Origin: Spirochaetales bacterium
GTDB taxonomy: Bacteria > Spirochaetota > Spirochaetia > JABEVK01
DNA length: 64,000 bases
Direction: 5' to 3'
NCBI GenBank assembly: GCA_947478845.1
Contig: CANJXC010000002.1
Span: 62,001-126,000, forward strand
Below, piece by piece: positions 33,821 through 44,302 of the stretch (positions within the stretch are counted from its first letter, which is position 1; each line of letters begins with the position of its first letter). The notes beneath the pieces are model-generated. The model ran no database searches and had not been told where the DNA came from. It saw nothing but the letters and a program-made list of their open reading frames with translations. Both the position numbers and the translations under genes were made by a program.

Positions 33821-33853
33821 ATAAAAAAGCCGGCACTTCTGCCGGCTTTTTTA
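33821..33853. terminator. Bidirectional rho-independent terminator
   Basis: AAAAAAGCCGGCA, loop CTTC, TGCCGGCTTTTTT: a perfect GC stem with A and T runs on both sides. It can end transcripts from the toxin side and from eno. Confidence 0.92.
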
Positions 33854-33860
33854 TGCAGCG

Positions 33861-33878
33861 AGGGAGGTTCTCCTCCCT
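33861..33878 (-). other. Stem-loop beside eno fragment B
   Basis: AGGGAGG, loop TTCT, CCTCCCT. It lies between the bidirectional terminator and the second eno 3'-end fragment. Confidence 0.55.
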
Positions 33879-33884
33879 TGTGCC

Positions 33885-33949
33885 TTACTTCTTCTTGATC
33901 GAGCTAAAAGCATCCCGGCCTGCAAACTCCGCCAGTACCTGGCGACGCT
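33885..33949 (-). repeat. eno 3'-end fragment, copy B
   Basis: On the minus strand it encodes [17 protein letters not shown] and a TAA stop at 33885-33887, repeating the end of eno 113 bases downstream of the true stop. Bases 33920-33949 are the part shared with the repeat at 32689. Confidence 0.85.
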
Positions 33950-33976
33950 CACTCCCTTGCGGGTGTGAGCGTCGCC
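33941..33976 (-). other. Strong stem-loop downstream of eno
   Basis: A perfect 12-bp stem GGCGACGCTCAC / GTGAGCGTCGCC with a 12-base loop, 21 bases after the eno stop. No T run follows on the eno strand; the likely eno terminator is the one at 33821. Confidence 0.75.
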
Positions 33977-33997
33977 CTCGGTACCGCGATTTTATTC

Positions 33998-35356
<1,359 letters not shown>

Positions 35357-35360
<4 letters not shown>

Positions 35361-36571
35361 GATTGCTGTCCTCGCGCCGACAGCTGGCGCACCGCCTCGA
35401 CCAGGCCGTCCAGGTGCTCCAGACGGCTGGGAAACCCCGGCACCACGCGTACTCCGGGGCCCGACGGGAGGGTCTGGACGGCGGTGTGCAGGCCGAACTC
35501 GCGGTAGAGCGCGTCGACCAGTTCGGGCGCGTTCCAGCCCTTCACGGCGAACAGCGACAGGCCCGCGCAGTGCTCCCGGGACGACAGCACAGTGACGCCG
35601 GGCAGGGCGCGCAGCGGCTCGGTCCAGCGCCGTCGCAGCAGGGCCAGACGCTCGGCCTTGAGTCGCCAACCCAGGGCGCGGTGCCACTTCAGCGCCTCCA
35701 GCAGGCCCGAAAACACCGCCTCGGTGCGGTTGCCGAAGCGCTCGAGCTTGCGGACGTCGGTGTCGGCGAACGCGGTGTCGCCGAACAGCGGGCGCACGCC
35801 TGCGATGCGGTCGCGGCGCACGTACAGGACTCCCGTGCCCAGCGGTGCGCCCACCCACTTGTGCAGCGCCGCTGCCAGGTAGTCGCAGTCCAGCGCGCGC
35901 ACGTCGACCTCGAGCTGGCCCAGGGCGTGGGCGGCGTCGACCAACACCGGCACCCCATGGCGGCGGGCCAAAGCGCACAGCTCGGCCGCCGGCAGAATCT
36001 GCCCGGTGACGTGGATGACCTGCGTCACCAGCAGCAGCTTGGTGCGTGGCGTCAGCGCGGCCTCGAAGGCGCGCACCACCTCGTCGTCGGTGGGTTCGGC
36101 CGGCAAGGAGACCCGGACGACGCGCACACCATCGAAGCGGCCGCGCTCGCCCAACGCCTGCTCGGCGGCGGTGTAATCGCGGTCGCTGCACACCACCTCG
36201 TCGCCGCTCTCGAAAGGCAGGCCCGAGAGCACCAGGTTGAGCGCCTCGCTGGCGCTGCGCGTCACGACGATCTCGTCGGCCTCGGCGCCCACCAGGTCGG
36301 CCACGGCGGCGCGGGCGCTCTCGGCCAGGGCGGGCGCGTCGAAACGCTTGAAGTGGCTGGCGCGGCGGTTGAGCTCGCGGGCGGTGGCCAGCTCGGCCTC
36401 GAACACCGGCGTGAGCGACGGGTGGTAGAAGCCGTAGTTGAGCTGCGTGAAGCTCGCGTCCAGGTCGTACAGGCCGCGCACGTCGTCCCAAAAGGGCTCG
36501 TCGGCGGCCAAGGCGGTGGGCGGCGACGCGGCGGACCGCGCGGCCAGGCGGGGCAAGAGGGGGTGGTCCAT
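35357..36571 (-). CDS. Class V aminotransferase, very GC-rich
   Basis: A 404-residue PLP enzyme of the cysteine desulfurase/isopenicillin-N-epimerase-like class V family. Motifs: 'ELNRRASHFKRF', 'EIVVTRSASEALNLVLSGLP', 'VTQVIHVTGQILPA', 'VLVDAAHALGQLEVDV' (PLP-ring aspartate), 'YLAAALHKWVGAPLGTGVLYV' (Schiff-base lysine). The substrate is unknown. Base composition is far above the neighbours: by hand, 46 of 60 bases at 36241-36300 are G or C, against 28 of 60 at 24961-25020. Codon choice is almost only G/C-ending. This points to transfer from a high-GC donor. Confidence 0.88.
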
Positions 36572-36632
36572 GCGTCCCAGTTTAGCAGATTTCGGCGTTG
36601 CCCATCTTCAAAAACCGGTTTACACTGGCGCA

Positions 36633-37547
36633 ATGGCGAACAAACCCGGGCTGTCGGCCGCCGTCATCGATCAGATTCTCTTCGCCATGGAAGACCAAGA
36701 GAACCATACCGTGTTCAATCTCGACTCGTTTTCTGTGGAGACCCTGCAGGAGGAAAACCTCGTGGCTGAAGCTCGCATCGTGGCGCTCCCGTCGTGGTCG
36801 AGCTCGGATGGGTTTCGCATGATGCGCGAGTTTGCCGAGAGCCTTCACAACCCCGCAGTTCAGGACGAGTTGCATGATGTACTAGATTCCGGGCAGGGGG
36901 TGTTCCGCCGATTCAAACAGGTACTCAAACCCCGCGACTTCCTGTACCGACAGTGGCTTCGCTTCAAGCGGGGCTTCATGGAAGACGTGGTGCTCGAATG
37001 GTTCGATGAGCACCCGCTCGAGTTTGGTCCCAACGCCCGCGATATGGCCGCAGGCTTGGAAAAAACCTCCCTTCTGGCCACCGATTTTACGTGTCAGTTG
37101 GTCAGCAAGGTAGATCAAGAGCGCCTGGCTCAGTGGTACCACGAGGCGGGAAGGGAGGAGGCGGTCGTCCTCTTCGGTGACGACAGAGCCGAGGACTGGG
37201 CCTGGTTTTTCGCGCGGGAAACCTCTTGGCGCGAGGGCGATCAGCTTTGGTTGGCGCTCAGCCCTGACGGAGACTGGGCCGGAGTTCTTTGGTCGAGAAC
37301 CTGGTCATCGCCGGAAACCTTGAGCGGAATCGGTTCGCCGGGCGCGGTTGAAATCTTGCTTTGGTTTGTCGAGCGCTCCTATCGCGGCCTTGGGCTTGGA
37401 AGCCTTTTGCTACAAAGTTCGCTGCAAAGCCTCTTACCGGGGCAACCTGTCTTTTTGAGCTCTCCTCAGGGAGGACAAAGGGTGGAAGGGGTGCTTGTCC
37501 GTTCGGGCTTCGTCAACCGAGGCAAACTGTGGGCCTCCACCCCTTAG
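36633..37547 (+). CDS. UPF0158 domain fused to GNAT acetyltransferase
   Basis: A 304-residue protein. Residues about 10-145 resemble UPF0158 ('VFNLDSFSVETL', 'IVALPSWSSSDGFRMMREFA', 'GVFRRFKQVL', 'WLRFKRGFMEDVVLEWFDEH'). Residues about 150-300 look like a GNAT acetyltransferase ('VLWSRTW', 'FVERSYRGLGLGSLLLQSSL', with the R/G-x-x-G acetyl-CoA loop, and 'LVRSGF'). The ATG at 36633 opens the UPF0158 part; longer frames run into the GC-rich gene. The function and target are unknown. Confidence 0.75.
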   Translation: MANKPGLSAAVIDQILFAMEDQENHTVFNLDSFSVETLQEENLVAEARIVALPSWSSSDGFRMMREFAESLHNPAVQDELHDVLDSGQGVFRRFKQVLKPRDFLYRQWLRFKRGFMEDVVLEWFDEHPLEFGPNARDMAAGLEKTSLLATDFTCQLVSKVDQERLAQWYHEAGREEAVVLFGDDRAEDWAWFFARETSWREGDQLWLALSPDGDWAGVLWSRTWSSPETLSGIGSPGAVEILLWFVERSYRGLGLGSLLLQSSLQSLLPGQPVFLSSPQGGQRVEGVLVRSGFVNRGKLWASTP

Positions 37548-37571
37548 GAGAGCCGCCACCCCCTAGGAGGC

Positions 37572-38486
37572 CTACGACTTGGGAAGGTGTTTGAGGCGAA
37601 GGGGCTCATTGGCCTCGTGGAGCCTCTCTAGTTCTTCCATTACCCGGTCGACGGTGAATTGTTTGCTGTCTAACCCTTCGGGGCAGGCCTCTTGGGCCGC
37701 TTTACGAAATAAGGAACAATCCATCACTGGGCTGGCCCCCACCACCATGACATCCTGTTGTGCCTCGTCTTCGGTCATATCGGCAGCTTCGGTTACCCTG
37801 AGGGTATTTCCATTCAGGCTCAGCATCACCATGCAGTCAAAGCTCTTCATGTAGCTATCGATTTCCTTGACGCCTTTTTTGGTTTCTGGTTTACCGGGCC
37901 TGTAGCGGGTGCCCGAGGGGAAAACAAGCACGATCTTCCCGCTGGTTTTGGCCTTCGAGAGCGCCTTCATCGAGGCGAGGTTAATTTTTTGAGCTCGTTT
38001 GAGCTCGGCTTCTTTTTCCGCTCCCTCGGGGAGGGCCTCGATGGAGCGGGAGGGGTAGATGATGATGCGGCTAAAGGCTTCGGCGAAAGCCAGCACCACA
38101 GGGCTTGATTCATTGAGCTTGAAACCCGCTATAGCCACCAGAGCCTCGGCAATTTGTGGCCCCTCTTTGTGGGCTGCCTCGATGAGCCCGAAAATCACCG
38201 GCAGGTCGAAATTGGAATAGTGCTCGCTCAGGAGCAGGCACGCTTCCCCCTTTTGCGCTCGGTGGTAGAGTTCCACCAAATGTTCTATGCCTGTTACCTG
38301 CGAACCCGGAAGCATAAGCCCCTCAACAATTTTGTAGAACAAATGGCGGTTGACGGAATTGCCCTCTTGCCACACGTTGGTCTCGTCTATGACGTGCTGC
38401 TTCTGGGAGTTGTGCATCATCTGCTCGATGATATGCCCGTAGGTTTTCGGAAGAGAGATCATGTGCTGAGTGTATTCGCACATCAT
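37572..38486 (-). CDS. PlsC-like glycerolipid acyltransferase
   Basis: A 304-residue protein with acyltransferase motifs: 'LLLSEHYSNFDLPVI' (HX4D), 'FSRIIIYPSRS', 'IVLVFPSGTRYRPGKP' (the F-P-x-G-T motif) and 'VMVVGASPVM'. Such enzymes move fatty acyl groups onto glycerol phosphate during membrane lipid synthesis. There is no clear membrane span. The start is uncertain: ATG at 38486 is used, with ATG 38483 or 38462 possible. It is divergent from hom. Confidence 0.8.
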   Translation of the reverse strand: MMCEYTQHMISLPKTYGHIIEQMMHNSQKQHVIDETNVWQEGNSVNRHLFYKIVEGLMLPGSQVTGIEHLVELYHRAQKGEACLLLSEHYSNFDLPVIFGLIEAAHKEGPQIAEALVAIAGFKLNESSPVVLAFAEAFSRIIIYPSRSIEALPEGAEKEAELKRAQKINLASMKALSKAKTSGKIVLVFPSGTRYRPGKPETKKGVKEIDSYMKSFDCMVMLSLNGNTLRVTEAADMTEDEAQQDVMVVGASPVMDCSLFRKAAQEACPEGLDSKQFTVDRVMEELERLHEANEPLRLKHLPKS

Positions 38487-38534
38487 TGTCGTGTCGAGCA
38501 AAAAAAGGTATCCTTCGGCCGTTGAGGTAACCCC

Positions 38535-39824
38535 ATGACCACCATAGGACTGGCCGGAGCAGGCACCATCGGCAGAGGTTTGATCGAGCTCATTGGCCGG
38601 TCGCCAGCTGCCTCACAGCTTAAAATCAAGACCCTTTTGGTGCGAGATGCCACCCGAAGCCGTTTTGGTGTTCCCGCCGGGGTGAAGTTGACCACCAAGC
38701 TCGAAGAGCTCACCGACGACCCGGAAATCAGCATTGTTGTGGAACTCATGGGCGGGGTAGATGCTCCTCTGCGGGTGGTCACCAGGGCCTTGGAGCAAGG
38801 CAAATCGGTGGTGTCGGCCAACAAAAACCTTCTGGCGCAACACGGGCCTGCTTTGTTTGCGCTGGCGGCCAACCACAAGGTGAATCTGGGGGTGGAAGCC
38901 AGCGTGTGCGGCGGTATTCCCATCATCCGGCTTATTGGCGAAGCCTTGCGTGCAGACCGCATTACTTCCCTCGAGGGAATTGTGAACGGAACCACGAATT
39001 ATCTGCTCACCCGGATGAGCGAGGAGAAGACCAGCTATTCCCAAGCGCTCGCCGAGGCCCAGAGGCTGGGGTTTGCCGAACCCGACCCCGACTACGATGT
39101 GTCGGGCAAGGACGCCGTCTGCAAGGCGGGCATTCTCGCAAGCCTGGCCTTCGGTGGCTACGTCGACTTCCGCCGCATTCCCACTTCAGGCATCGAGAAC
39201 CTTCAACTCGAAGACCTGCGCCAGGCTGAACGCATGGGCTACACCGTCAAGCTGGTCGCAACCGCCCGCCGCACCTCCCACAACAACAAGCTCGACGCCC
39301 AGGTGGCCCCGGTGCTGTTGCCGCTCACCCACCCATTGGCCTCGATCCGCCACGAAAACAATGCGGTGCTTATCGAGAGCGAGGGCCTGGGCATGACGCT
39401 CGCCTGTGGAAAAGGGGCCGGACCCGCTCCGACCTCGGTGTCGCTTTTGGCGGACCTGCTTGATATCGCCGAGGGTCGCCAGAAGCTTCCCGATGTTAAC
39501 CACCCGTTTCTGGGCACCCCCTTCGAGATGGAAGCGCACGGGCAATCGTCCTCGCGGTACTACCTCCGGTTTGCAGTTCCCGACCGGCCTGGAACTCTCG
39601 CTTTGGTTGCCGGTCGTTTCGCCGATCAGGGTTTGAGCCTTGCCTCCGTGCTTCAGCCTGAGGGTGCCGACCCCGTGCCTGCGCCAGTCGCTGGCGGCCA
39701 CCCGCAGGTGACCCTTATTCTGACAACCCATTTGTGTCGTCGTGCTCAGCTCGACAAGGTGCTTGGCGCACTCGCGGGCGAGGGTTGGGGAAACCCGGTT
39801 GTGCTTCGCATTCAGGAGGACTAG
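38535..39824 (+). CDS. hom: Homoserine dehydrogenase
   Basis: A 429-residue homoserine dehydrogenase, making homoserine from aspartate semialdehyde for threonine and methionine. N-terminal 'IGLAGAGTIGRGLIELI', 'VVELMGGVDAPLRVV', 'VVSANKNLLA', 'VEASVCGGIPIIRLI', 'GIVNGTTNYLLTRM' and 'EPDPDYDVSGKDAVCKA' are all present. A C-terminal ACT-like domain ('FAVPDRPGTLALVAGRFAD') suggests feedback control. The methyltransferase gene starts two bases after its stop. Confidence 0.96.
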   Translation: MTTIGLAGAGTIGRGLIELIGRSPAASQLKIKTLLVRDATRSRFGVPAGVKLTTKLEELTDDPEISIVVELMGGVDAPLRVVTRALEQGKSVVSANKNLLAQHGPALFALAANHKVNLGVEASVCGGIPIIRLIGEALRADRITSLEGIVNGTTNYLLTRMSEEKTSYSQALAEAQRLGFAEPDPDYDVSGKDAVCKAGILASLAFGGYVDFRRIPTSGIENLQLEDLRQAERMGYTVKLVATARRTSHNNKLDAQVAPVLLPLTHPLASIRHENNAVLIESEGLGMTLACGKGAGPAPTSVSLLADLLDIAEGRQKLPDVNHPFLGTPFEMEAHGQSSSRYYLRFAVPDRPGTLALVAGRFADQGLSLASVLQPEGADPVPAPVAGGHPQVTLILTTHLCRRAQLDKVLGALAGEGWGNPVVLRIQED

Positions 39825-39826
39825 CC

Positions 39827-40552
39827 ATGCCCGAGACCATCAGCAATTTCCACGGCATCGAGGAAACCCTCAAGGACCCTCCGGCCGGGGCAACTCTTTA
39901 CGCGAGCAAGAAGAATGCCCGCATCACCGCCTTGGTCGAACTGGCTCGCCGGGGGAAGGTGCCCGTCACCGAGACCAGCGATTCCGAGCTTGGACGCCTA
40001 TCGGCCGGCCGTGAACACAGGGGTGCTCTTTTGGTGCTCCCCGAAGGCCGCAAACAGCGCGAAACCTCGCTGGAAGAGTTTTTGGAAACCTTTGATTCCG
40101 ACCGAGGGCTGGTCGTTCTGCTCGATGGCGTCACCGACCCGCAGAATTATGGGGCTATACTGCGCTCCGCCGACCAGTTTTCGGCTGACTTAGTGCTGAT
40201 TCCTGCCCGACGCTCGGCCAGCGACACCCCCGCAGTGTTTGCTGCCAGCGCCGGAGCGGCCGCCTGGGTGCCCCATGCTGTCGTGACCAACCTCAACCGT
40301 GCCCTGAAGCAACTGAAAGACTCTGGGTTCTGGATCTACGGTGCCGATATGAACGGAAGCGTCGCATGGAGCTCCAAGCTCACCGGCAAAGTAGCGCTGG
40401 TGCTCGGCAGCGAAGGCAAAGGCCTCAGCCGGCTCACGCGCGACCTATGCGATCAAATCATTTCCATTCCCACGAGCGGGCAGCTCGACAGCCTCAACGT
40501 CTCGGTTTCTGCGGGAGTTCTGATGTACGAAGTGCGTCGCCAGCAGGGCTGA
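39827..40552 (+). CDS. TrmH/SpoU-family rRNA or tRNA 2'-O-methyltransferase
   Basis: A 241-residue SPOUT methyltransferase with an N-terminal RNA-binding domain ('FHGIEETLKD', 'GALLVLPE') and the SpoU knot motifs 'VLLDGVTDPQNYGAILRSAD', 'LVLGSEGKGLSRLT' and 'IPTSGQLDSLNVSVSAGVLMYE'. It resembles RlmB-type enzymes that methylate 23S rRNA, but the exact target cannot be read from the sequence. AGGAGG precedes the ATG. It is co-transcribed with hom. Confidence 0.9.
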   Translation: MPETISNFHGIEETLKDPPAGATLYASKKNARITALVELARRGKVPVTETSDSELGRLSAGREHRGALLVLPEGRKQRETSLEEFLETFDSDRGLVVLLDGVTDPQNYGAILRSADQFSADLVLIPARRSASDTPAVFAASAGAAAWVPHAVVTNLNRALKQLKDSGFWIYGADMNGSVAWSSKLTGKVALVLGSEGKGLSRLTRDLCDQIISIPTSGQLDSLNVSVSAGVLMYEVRRQQG

Positions 40553-40556
40553 ACTC

Positions 40557-41411
40557 TCAGCGGCCCAATACGGCCCAAAGGCCCACGTGGTCGCTCACCC
40601 GCCCAAAGGTTGTCTCGGTAAAGATGCGCTCGCACGAAATCACCTTGAGAGCATCCTCTTTTCTGGTAAATACATAGTCGATTCGCTTGGCCTCGGCGGA
40701 GTCCTCCCACCCCTCGGCGGCTGGGCCCATGGTTGGGGTGTTCATGTCTTGCGGATGGGCCTCAAGCCAGCAGTCGCTCCAGAGGGTCCAGTCGGTGAGA
40801 AACTCGTAGCCTTTGCTGCCGGCGATGATGTTGAAATCACCGGCGGTGATCATTGGTTCTGCTGGCCGGGCGAACTGAGTCTGCCAACTCGTCAGTTGGT
40901 CGAGTGAGTCCTCAAAGGGTTCCTCCTCGTCGCCCCACCAGCCCAAGTGGGTGGAAAACACCGATAGAGGTCCAAATCCGGGAACCATTAAGCGGGCGGC
41001 GACGGGTTTACGGCTCTTCCAAGCACCGGAATGAGCCCCCTTGGTAACATAACGGGAATCGGCATAGACAATGGGGTGCCGCGAAAGGATGGCACAGCCC
41101 TCTTCCCAGCGGTCCCAGCCATAATGGGCCCAGTCCCACGCCCCGTGCGAAGCTTGTCCTCCGGCTCGCAACCTTTCGGCAAGCCAAAGGGCAGCATTTC
41201 CTTCCCGGATGACAACCCCCGGGTTCACCCGAAGCCGTTCGGGCGCCCAGCGGTCCTGTGCGCATTCCTGCAGCGCCACCACGTCGGGCTCCAGTTCCAA
41301 AATGGCCTCAGCCACCACACCAAGCTTGGCAAAGGGTTGGTCTTCTTGAAAACAATGGAGATTCAACGTGAGAACCGAAACTTCCCCCGGTTGAGACTTG
41401 CGAAACCTCAT
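40557..41411 (-). CDS. Endonuclease/exonuclease/phosphatase family protein
   Basis: A 284-residue EEP-fold metal-dependent phosphoesterase. Motifs: 'LTLNLHCF' (metal N), 'VVALQEC' (metal E), 'FSTHLGWW' (H), 'ITAGDFNIIAG' (D and N) and 'RIDYVF...VSDHVGLWA' (D and the general-base H). The substrate may be a nucleic acid, lipid or sugar phosphate. The ATG overlaps the purD stop by 4 nt, so it is the last gene of the purine operon. The longer frame upstream is antisense-free overlap with purD and is not used. Confidence 0.88.
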   Translation of the reverse strand: MRFRKSQPGEVSVLTLNLHCFQEDQPFAKLGVVAEAILELEPDVVALQECAQDRWAPERLRVNPGVVIREGNAALWLAERLRAGGQASHGAWDWAHYGWDRWEEGCAILSRHPIVYADSRYVTKGAHSGAWKSRKPVAARLMVPGFGPLSVFSTHLGWWGDEEEPFEDSLDQLTSWQTQFARPAEPMITAGDFNIIAGSKGYEFLTDWTLWSDCWLEAHPQDMNTPTMGPAAEGWEDSAEAKRIDYVFTRKEDALKVISCERIFTETTFGRVSDHVGLWAVLGR

Positions 41412-42661
41412 GTGAGCCTCCCGAGAAACTTGGTGCCGATATCCTTGCGGTACCAGGCACCATCGAACCTGACCTCGGCGCACCCCGCAAGCGCCGCTTC
41501 TTGAGCCGCCTGGGGCGACCCTTCGACCGAAACTACCGTGAAACAACGCCCGCCACCGGTAAAGACTTGCCCAGCTAATCCCGTTGTCGAGGCATGAAAC
41601 ACCTGAAGTCGGCCAGGTAGCTCGGTGGGTAAACCAGTCACAGACGCGCCCTCTCGGTAGGCTCCCGGATACCCGCCAGCGGCCACCACCACCCCCAGCG
41701 CTACGTTGCGGCTCATCTCTAAGTGGTATTCGGCCACCGTGCCCTCTGCCATAGCTTTCAAGAGTTTGGCGAAGTCGCTTTCGATCAATGGCATCAACAC
41801 CTGTGTCTCGGGGTCGCCAAAGCGGGTGTTGTATTCCAAAATCTTCGGGCCCTCGGCGGTGATCATCAGACCAATGAAAATAACCCCTTTGTAGTTCAGG
41901 CCCTCTTTGTTGAGGGCTCGTACCGTTGGTTCCACGGCTTCGGCCAGTACCCGCTGCCATAATTCTGGGGTCACGGTGGGCACCGGGCAAATGGCCCCCA
42001 TGCCTCCGGTGTTGGGGCCCTCGTCGTTTTCCAAGGCTTTTTTGAAGTCGGCCGTTGGTGGAAGCACCACATAGTTGAGCCCATCCGAAAGGACAAACAC
42101 CGAAATCTCCCAACCGGTGAGAAACTCCTCCACCAGCAAATGGTCGGTTTTCAGGATTTCGAGGCCAAAGGCCAGTGCCTGGGCATGGTCAGAGGTTTCC
42201 AGCACACCCTTGCCTGCCGCAAGGCCGCTCTTCTTCACCACGATTTTTCCACGGGAAGACTCCATAAAGGCCCCAAATGCGGCGGCTTGACTGAACTGTT
42301 GAGCACGGGCCGTGGGCAGCCCATTGCGGAGCATAAAGTTCTTGCTGAACACTTTGGAGCTTTCTAATTGCGCACGGTGCCTGTCGGGGCCGATGACAGC
42401 GATGCCGGCGGCTTGCAAGGCGTCCACAACTCCGGCTTCCAAAGGCCCCTCCGGCCCCACAAAGACCAGATCTACCTGCTGTTCTTGCGCAGCTTTCACA
42501 ACCGAGGCTGGCTGGAGGGGGTCAAGGGGTAGGTTTTTCGCTACCTCGGCCGTACCCGCATTACCCGGTGCCACGAAGAGAGCTTTCACGAGCGGGCTTT
42601 GGGAAAGTTTCCACGCCAACGCGTGTTCGCGGGCGCCATTACCCAGGATGAGGATGGTCAT
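41408..42661 (-). CDS. purD: Phosphoribosylamine-glycine ligase
   Basis: A 417-residue GAR synthetase, step 2 of purine synthesis. N-terminal 'ILILGNGAREHALAWKL' and 'VFVAPGNAGTAEVA'-like start, 'VFVGPEGPLEAGVVD', ATP-grasp 'VVKKSGLAAGKGVLE', 'VEEFLTGWEISVFVLSDG', 'GPNTGGMGAICPVP' and 'EYNTRFGDPETQVLMPL' are visible. Length is normal. It lies 62 bases after purN in the purF-purM-purN-purD order. Confidence 0.97.
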   Translation of the reverse strand: MTILILGNGAREHALAWKLSQSPLVKALFVAPGNAGTAEVAKNLPLDPLQPASVVKAAQEQQVDLVFVGPEGPLEAGVVDALQAAGIAVIGPDRHRAQLESSKVFSKNFMLRNGLPTARAQQFSQAAAFGAFMESSRGKIVVKKSGLAAGKGVLETSDHAQALAFGLEILKTDHLLVEEFLTGWEISVFVLSDGLNYVVLPPTADFKKALENDEGPNTGGMGAICPVPTVTPELWQRVLAEAVEPTVRALNKEGLNYKGVIFIGLMITAEGPKILEYNTRFGDPETQVLMPLIESDFAKLLKAMAEGTVAEYHLEMSRNVALGVVVAAGGYPGAYREGASVTGLPTELPGRLQVFHASTTGLAGQVFTGGGRCFTVVSVEGSPQAAQEAALAGCAEVRFDGAWYRKDIGTKFLGRLT

Positions 42662-42723
42662 GTGCTTGCAGGATATAGGCTGTCCTAACGAGGGTCAACT
42701 TGTGCTGCCGAGCCGCCACGCCT

Positions 42724-43299
42724 TCAGCGATCAAGAAGCCGTTTTACAACGGCAGGGTAGATTTCGTGTTCTAGTTGGTGGATGCGGAACTCGGCCTCCT
42801 CCAAGCTCATTTTGGCGTGGCGGGCAAACGACCGCTGCTCGATCACCTCACCGGTATCGACCCCTTCGTCCACCCAATGCACGGTAATGCCCAGTTCGGT
42901 ATCGCCGGAGTCGTAGCTGTCTTCCAAACCATGGGCCCCAGGGTGCCGGGGAAGCAGGGACGGGTGGATGTTGATGAGCTTGCCCCGCCACCGCCGCACG
43001 AAAAAAGGCGTCAGTATGCGCATGAAGCCAGCGAGAACTACGAGGTCTGTCCCTGCCTGCTCAAGCCAAGAGGTCATCTGGGCTTCGGCGGCTTCACGTT
43101 CCCCTTTGACATAGGTCACAACGTGCGCAGGTATGCCTAGTTTGGCCGCCCGGTCGAGGCAGTAGGCGCTGGCCTTGTCGCATACCAGCACCGCTACCTC
43201 ATGAGGTGCCCCGGAAGTGCCAGCTTGGGCCGCCAGATGCAGGGCGATGGCCTGAAAGTTCGACCCACCCCCGGAGGCGAGAACGCCGACCCTAGCCAA
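42724..43299 (-). CDS. purN: Phosphoribosylglycinamide formyltransferase
   Basis: A 191-residue folate-dependent GAR transformylase, step 3 of purine synthesis. 'VLASGGGSNFQAI' at the N-terminus, 'DLVVLAGFMRILTPFFV', 'INIHPSLLPRHPGAHGLEDSY' (catalytic N, H) and 'GITVHWVDEGVDTGEVI' (catalytic D). The start is a TTG at 43299 that overlaps purM by 8 nt; no better start is nearby. Confidence 0.96.
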   Translation of the reverse strand: MARVGVLASGGGSNFQAIALHLAAQAGTSGAPHEVAVLVCDKASAYCLDRAAKLGIPAHVVTYVKGEREAAEAQMTSWLEQAGTDLVVLAGFMRILTPFFVRRWRGKLINIHPSLLPRHPGAHGLEDSYDSGDTELGITVHWVDEGVDTGEVIEQRSFARHAKMSLEEAEFRIHQLEHEIYPAVVKRLLDR

Positions 43300-44287
43300 G
43301 GCGGGCTGTTCCCGCTTCTAGGTTGCCAGCGCGGAACACGGCGACGCCGGCCTTGAGAGCACCGGCCTCAAACGCGTCGGCCTGAGCCTTTCTCACCACC
43401 AAAGCCAGCCCGATACCCATGTTGAACACCTTGATCATCTCGTCGCGGTCCACGTTTCCGTCTTTCTCAATCTTGCCGAATATACGGGGGATTTCCCAGT
43501 CCCAAGCCAACTTCAGCTGAAGTTGGGGCGGCAACACCCGCTCAATGTTGCCGTAGAGGCCACCACCGGTGATGTGGGCCGCCCCGACCAGACCACCGAG
43601 GGGCAACAGCGCCTTCATGTCGCGCACATAGATTTTGGTGGGGACCAAGAGGTCGTCCCAAGCTTGCTGATCGTCCGCTTTGACGGCCTTGCGGGCCAAA
43701 CTGTAACCATTGGAATGCACGCCGCTCGAGGCCACGCCAAACACCACGTCACCGGCTTGCATCAACTCGGGTCGGGGGAGCATCTTGTCTTTTTCCACCA
43801 GCCCGACGGTGAAGCCGGCCAGGTCAAAGTCTTCACCGTGATAAAGGTCGGGCATTTCGGCGGTCTCGCCTCCGGCCAAAAGGCAGTCGGCTTGCTCGCA
43901 ACCTTCCACAATGCCGCGGATGATGGCCTGAAGCCGGGTTTCGTTGATGTACCCCGTGGCGATGTAGTCGAGAAAAACACTGGGCATGCAACCGCAAACG
44001 GCCAAGTCGTTAACGTTCATGGCCACCAGGTCGATGCCGATGGTGTCGAACTTCTGAAACTTCTGCGCTACCAACAGCTTGGTGCCCACCCCATCGGTGC
44101 AGCTGAGCAAAATGGGCCGGGTGAAGGCCTTCCAGTCGAGCTCCAGCCCTCCCGCGAAGCCTCCGATGCCAAGCCCATTTTGGGCTCGCCCTATGGCCTT
44201 GCTGGGAATCTTGCCGATGAACTCGGCGAACCGGTCGCCCTTTTCGATGTCGACGCCGGCTCCGGCGTAGGTCTGCTTTGCGGCCAC
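43292..44287 (-). CDS. purM: Phosphoribosylformylglycinamidine cyclo-ligase
   Basis: A 331-residue AIR synthetase, step 5 of purine synthesis. 'YAGAGVDIEKGDRF' near the start, 'LSCTDGVGTKLLVAQ', 'GIDLVAMNVNDLAVCG', 'LAGGETAEMPDLY', 'GVASSGVHSNGYSLAR' and 'HITGGGLYGNIERVLP' are present. The start is a GTG at 44287 with AAGGAG six bases upstream. It lies 15 bases after purF. Confidence 0.97.
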   Translation of the reverse strand: MAAKQTYAGAGVDIEKGDRFAEFIGKIPSKAIGRAQNGLGIGGFAGGLELDWKAFTRPILLSCTDGVGTKLLVAQKFQKFDTIGIDLVAMNVNDLAVCGCMPSVFLDYIATGYINETRLQAIIRGIVEGCEQADCLLAGGETAEMPDLYHGEDFDLAGFTVGLVEKDKMLPRPELMQAGDVVFGVASSGVHSNGYSLARKAVKADDQQAWDDLLVPTKIYVRDMKALLPLGGLVGAAHITGGGLYGNIERVLPPQLQLKLAWDWEIPRIFGKIEKDGNVDRDEMIKVFNMGIGLALVVRKAQADAFEAGALKAGVAVFRAGNLEAGTARLG

Positions 44288-44302
44288 AGGAAACTCCTTG
44301 CT

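Noticed and set aside
33691-33824. Extension of the DUF5615 toxin beyond its conserved core
   Set aside because: This part is read in a shifted frame, has no family features, and ends at the bidirectional terminator.
35363-36769. Long plus-strand frame (468 codons) opposite the aminotransferase gene, and a 401-codon arginine-rich minus frame
   Set aside because: Both are by-products of very high GC content, which removes stop codons. The compositions are not protein-like and the aminotransferase frame has clear motifs.
40557-42113. 518-codon frame that would extend the EEP-family protein far upstream
   Set aside because: The extra 230 codons overlap purD in another frame and are unlike any domain. 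The ATG at 41411 with a 4-nt overlap fits the family and operon.
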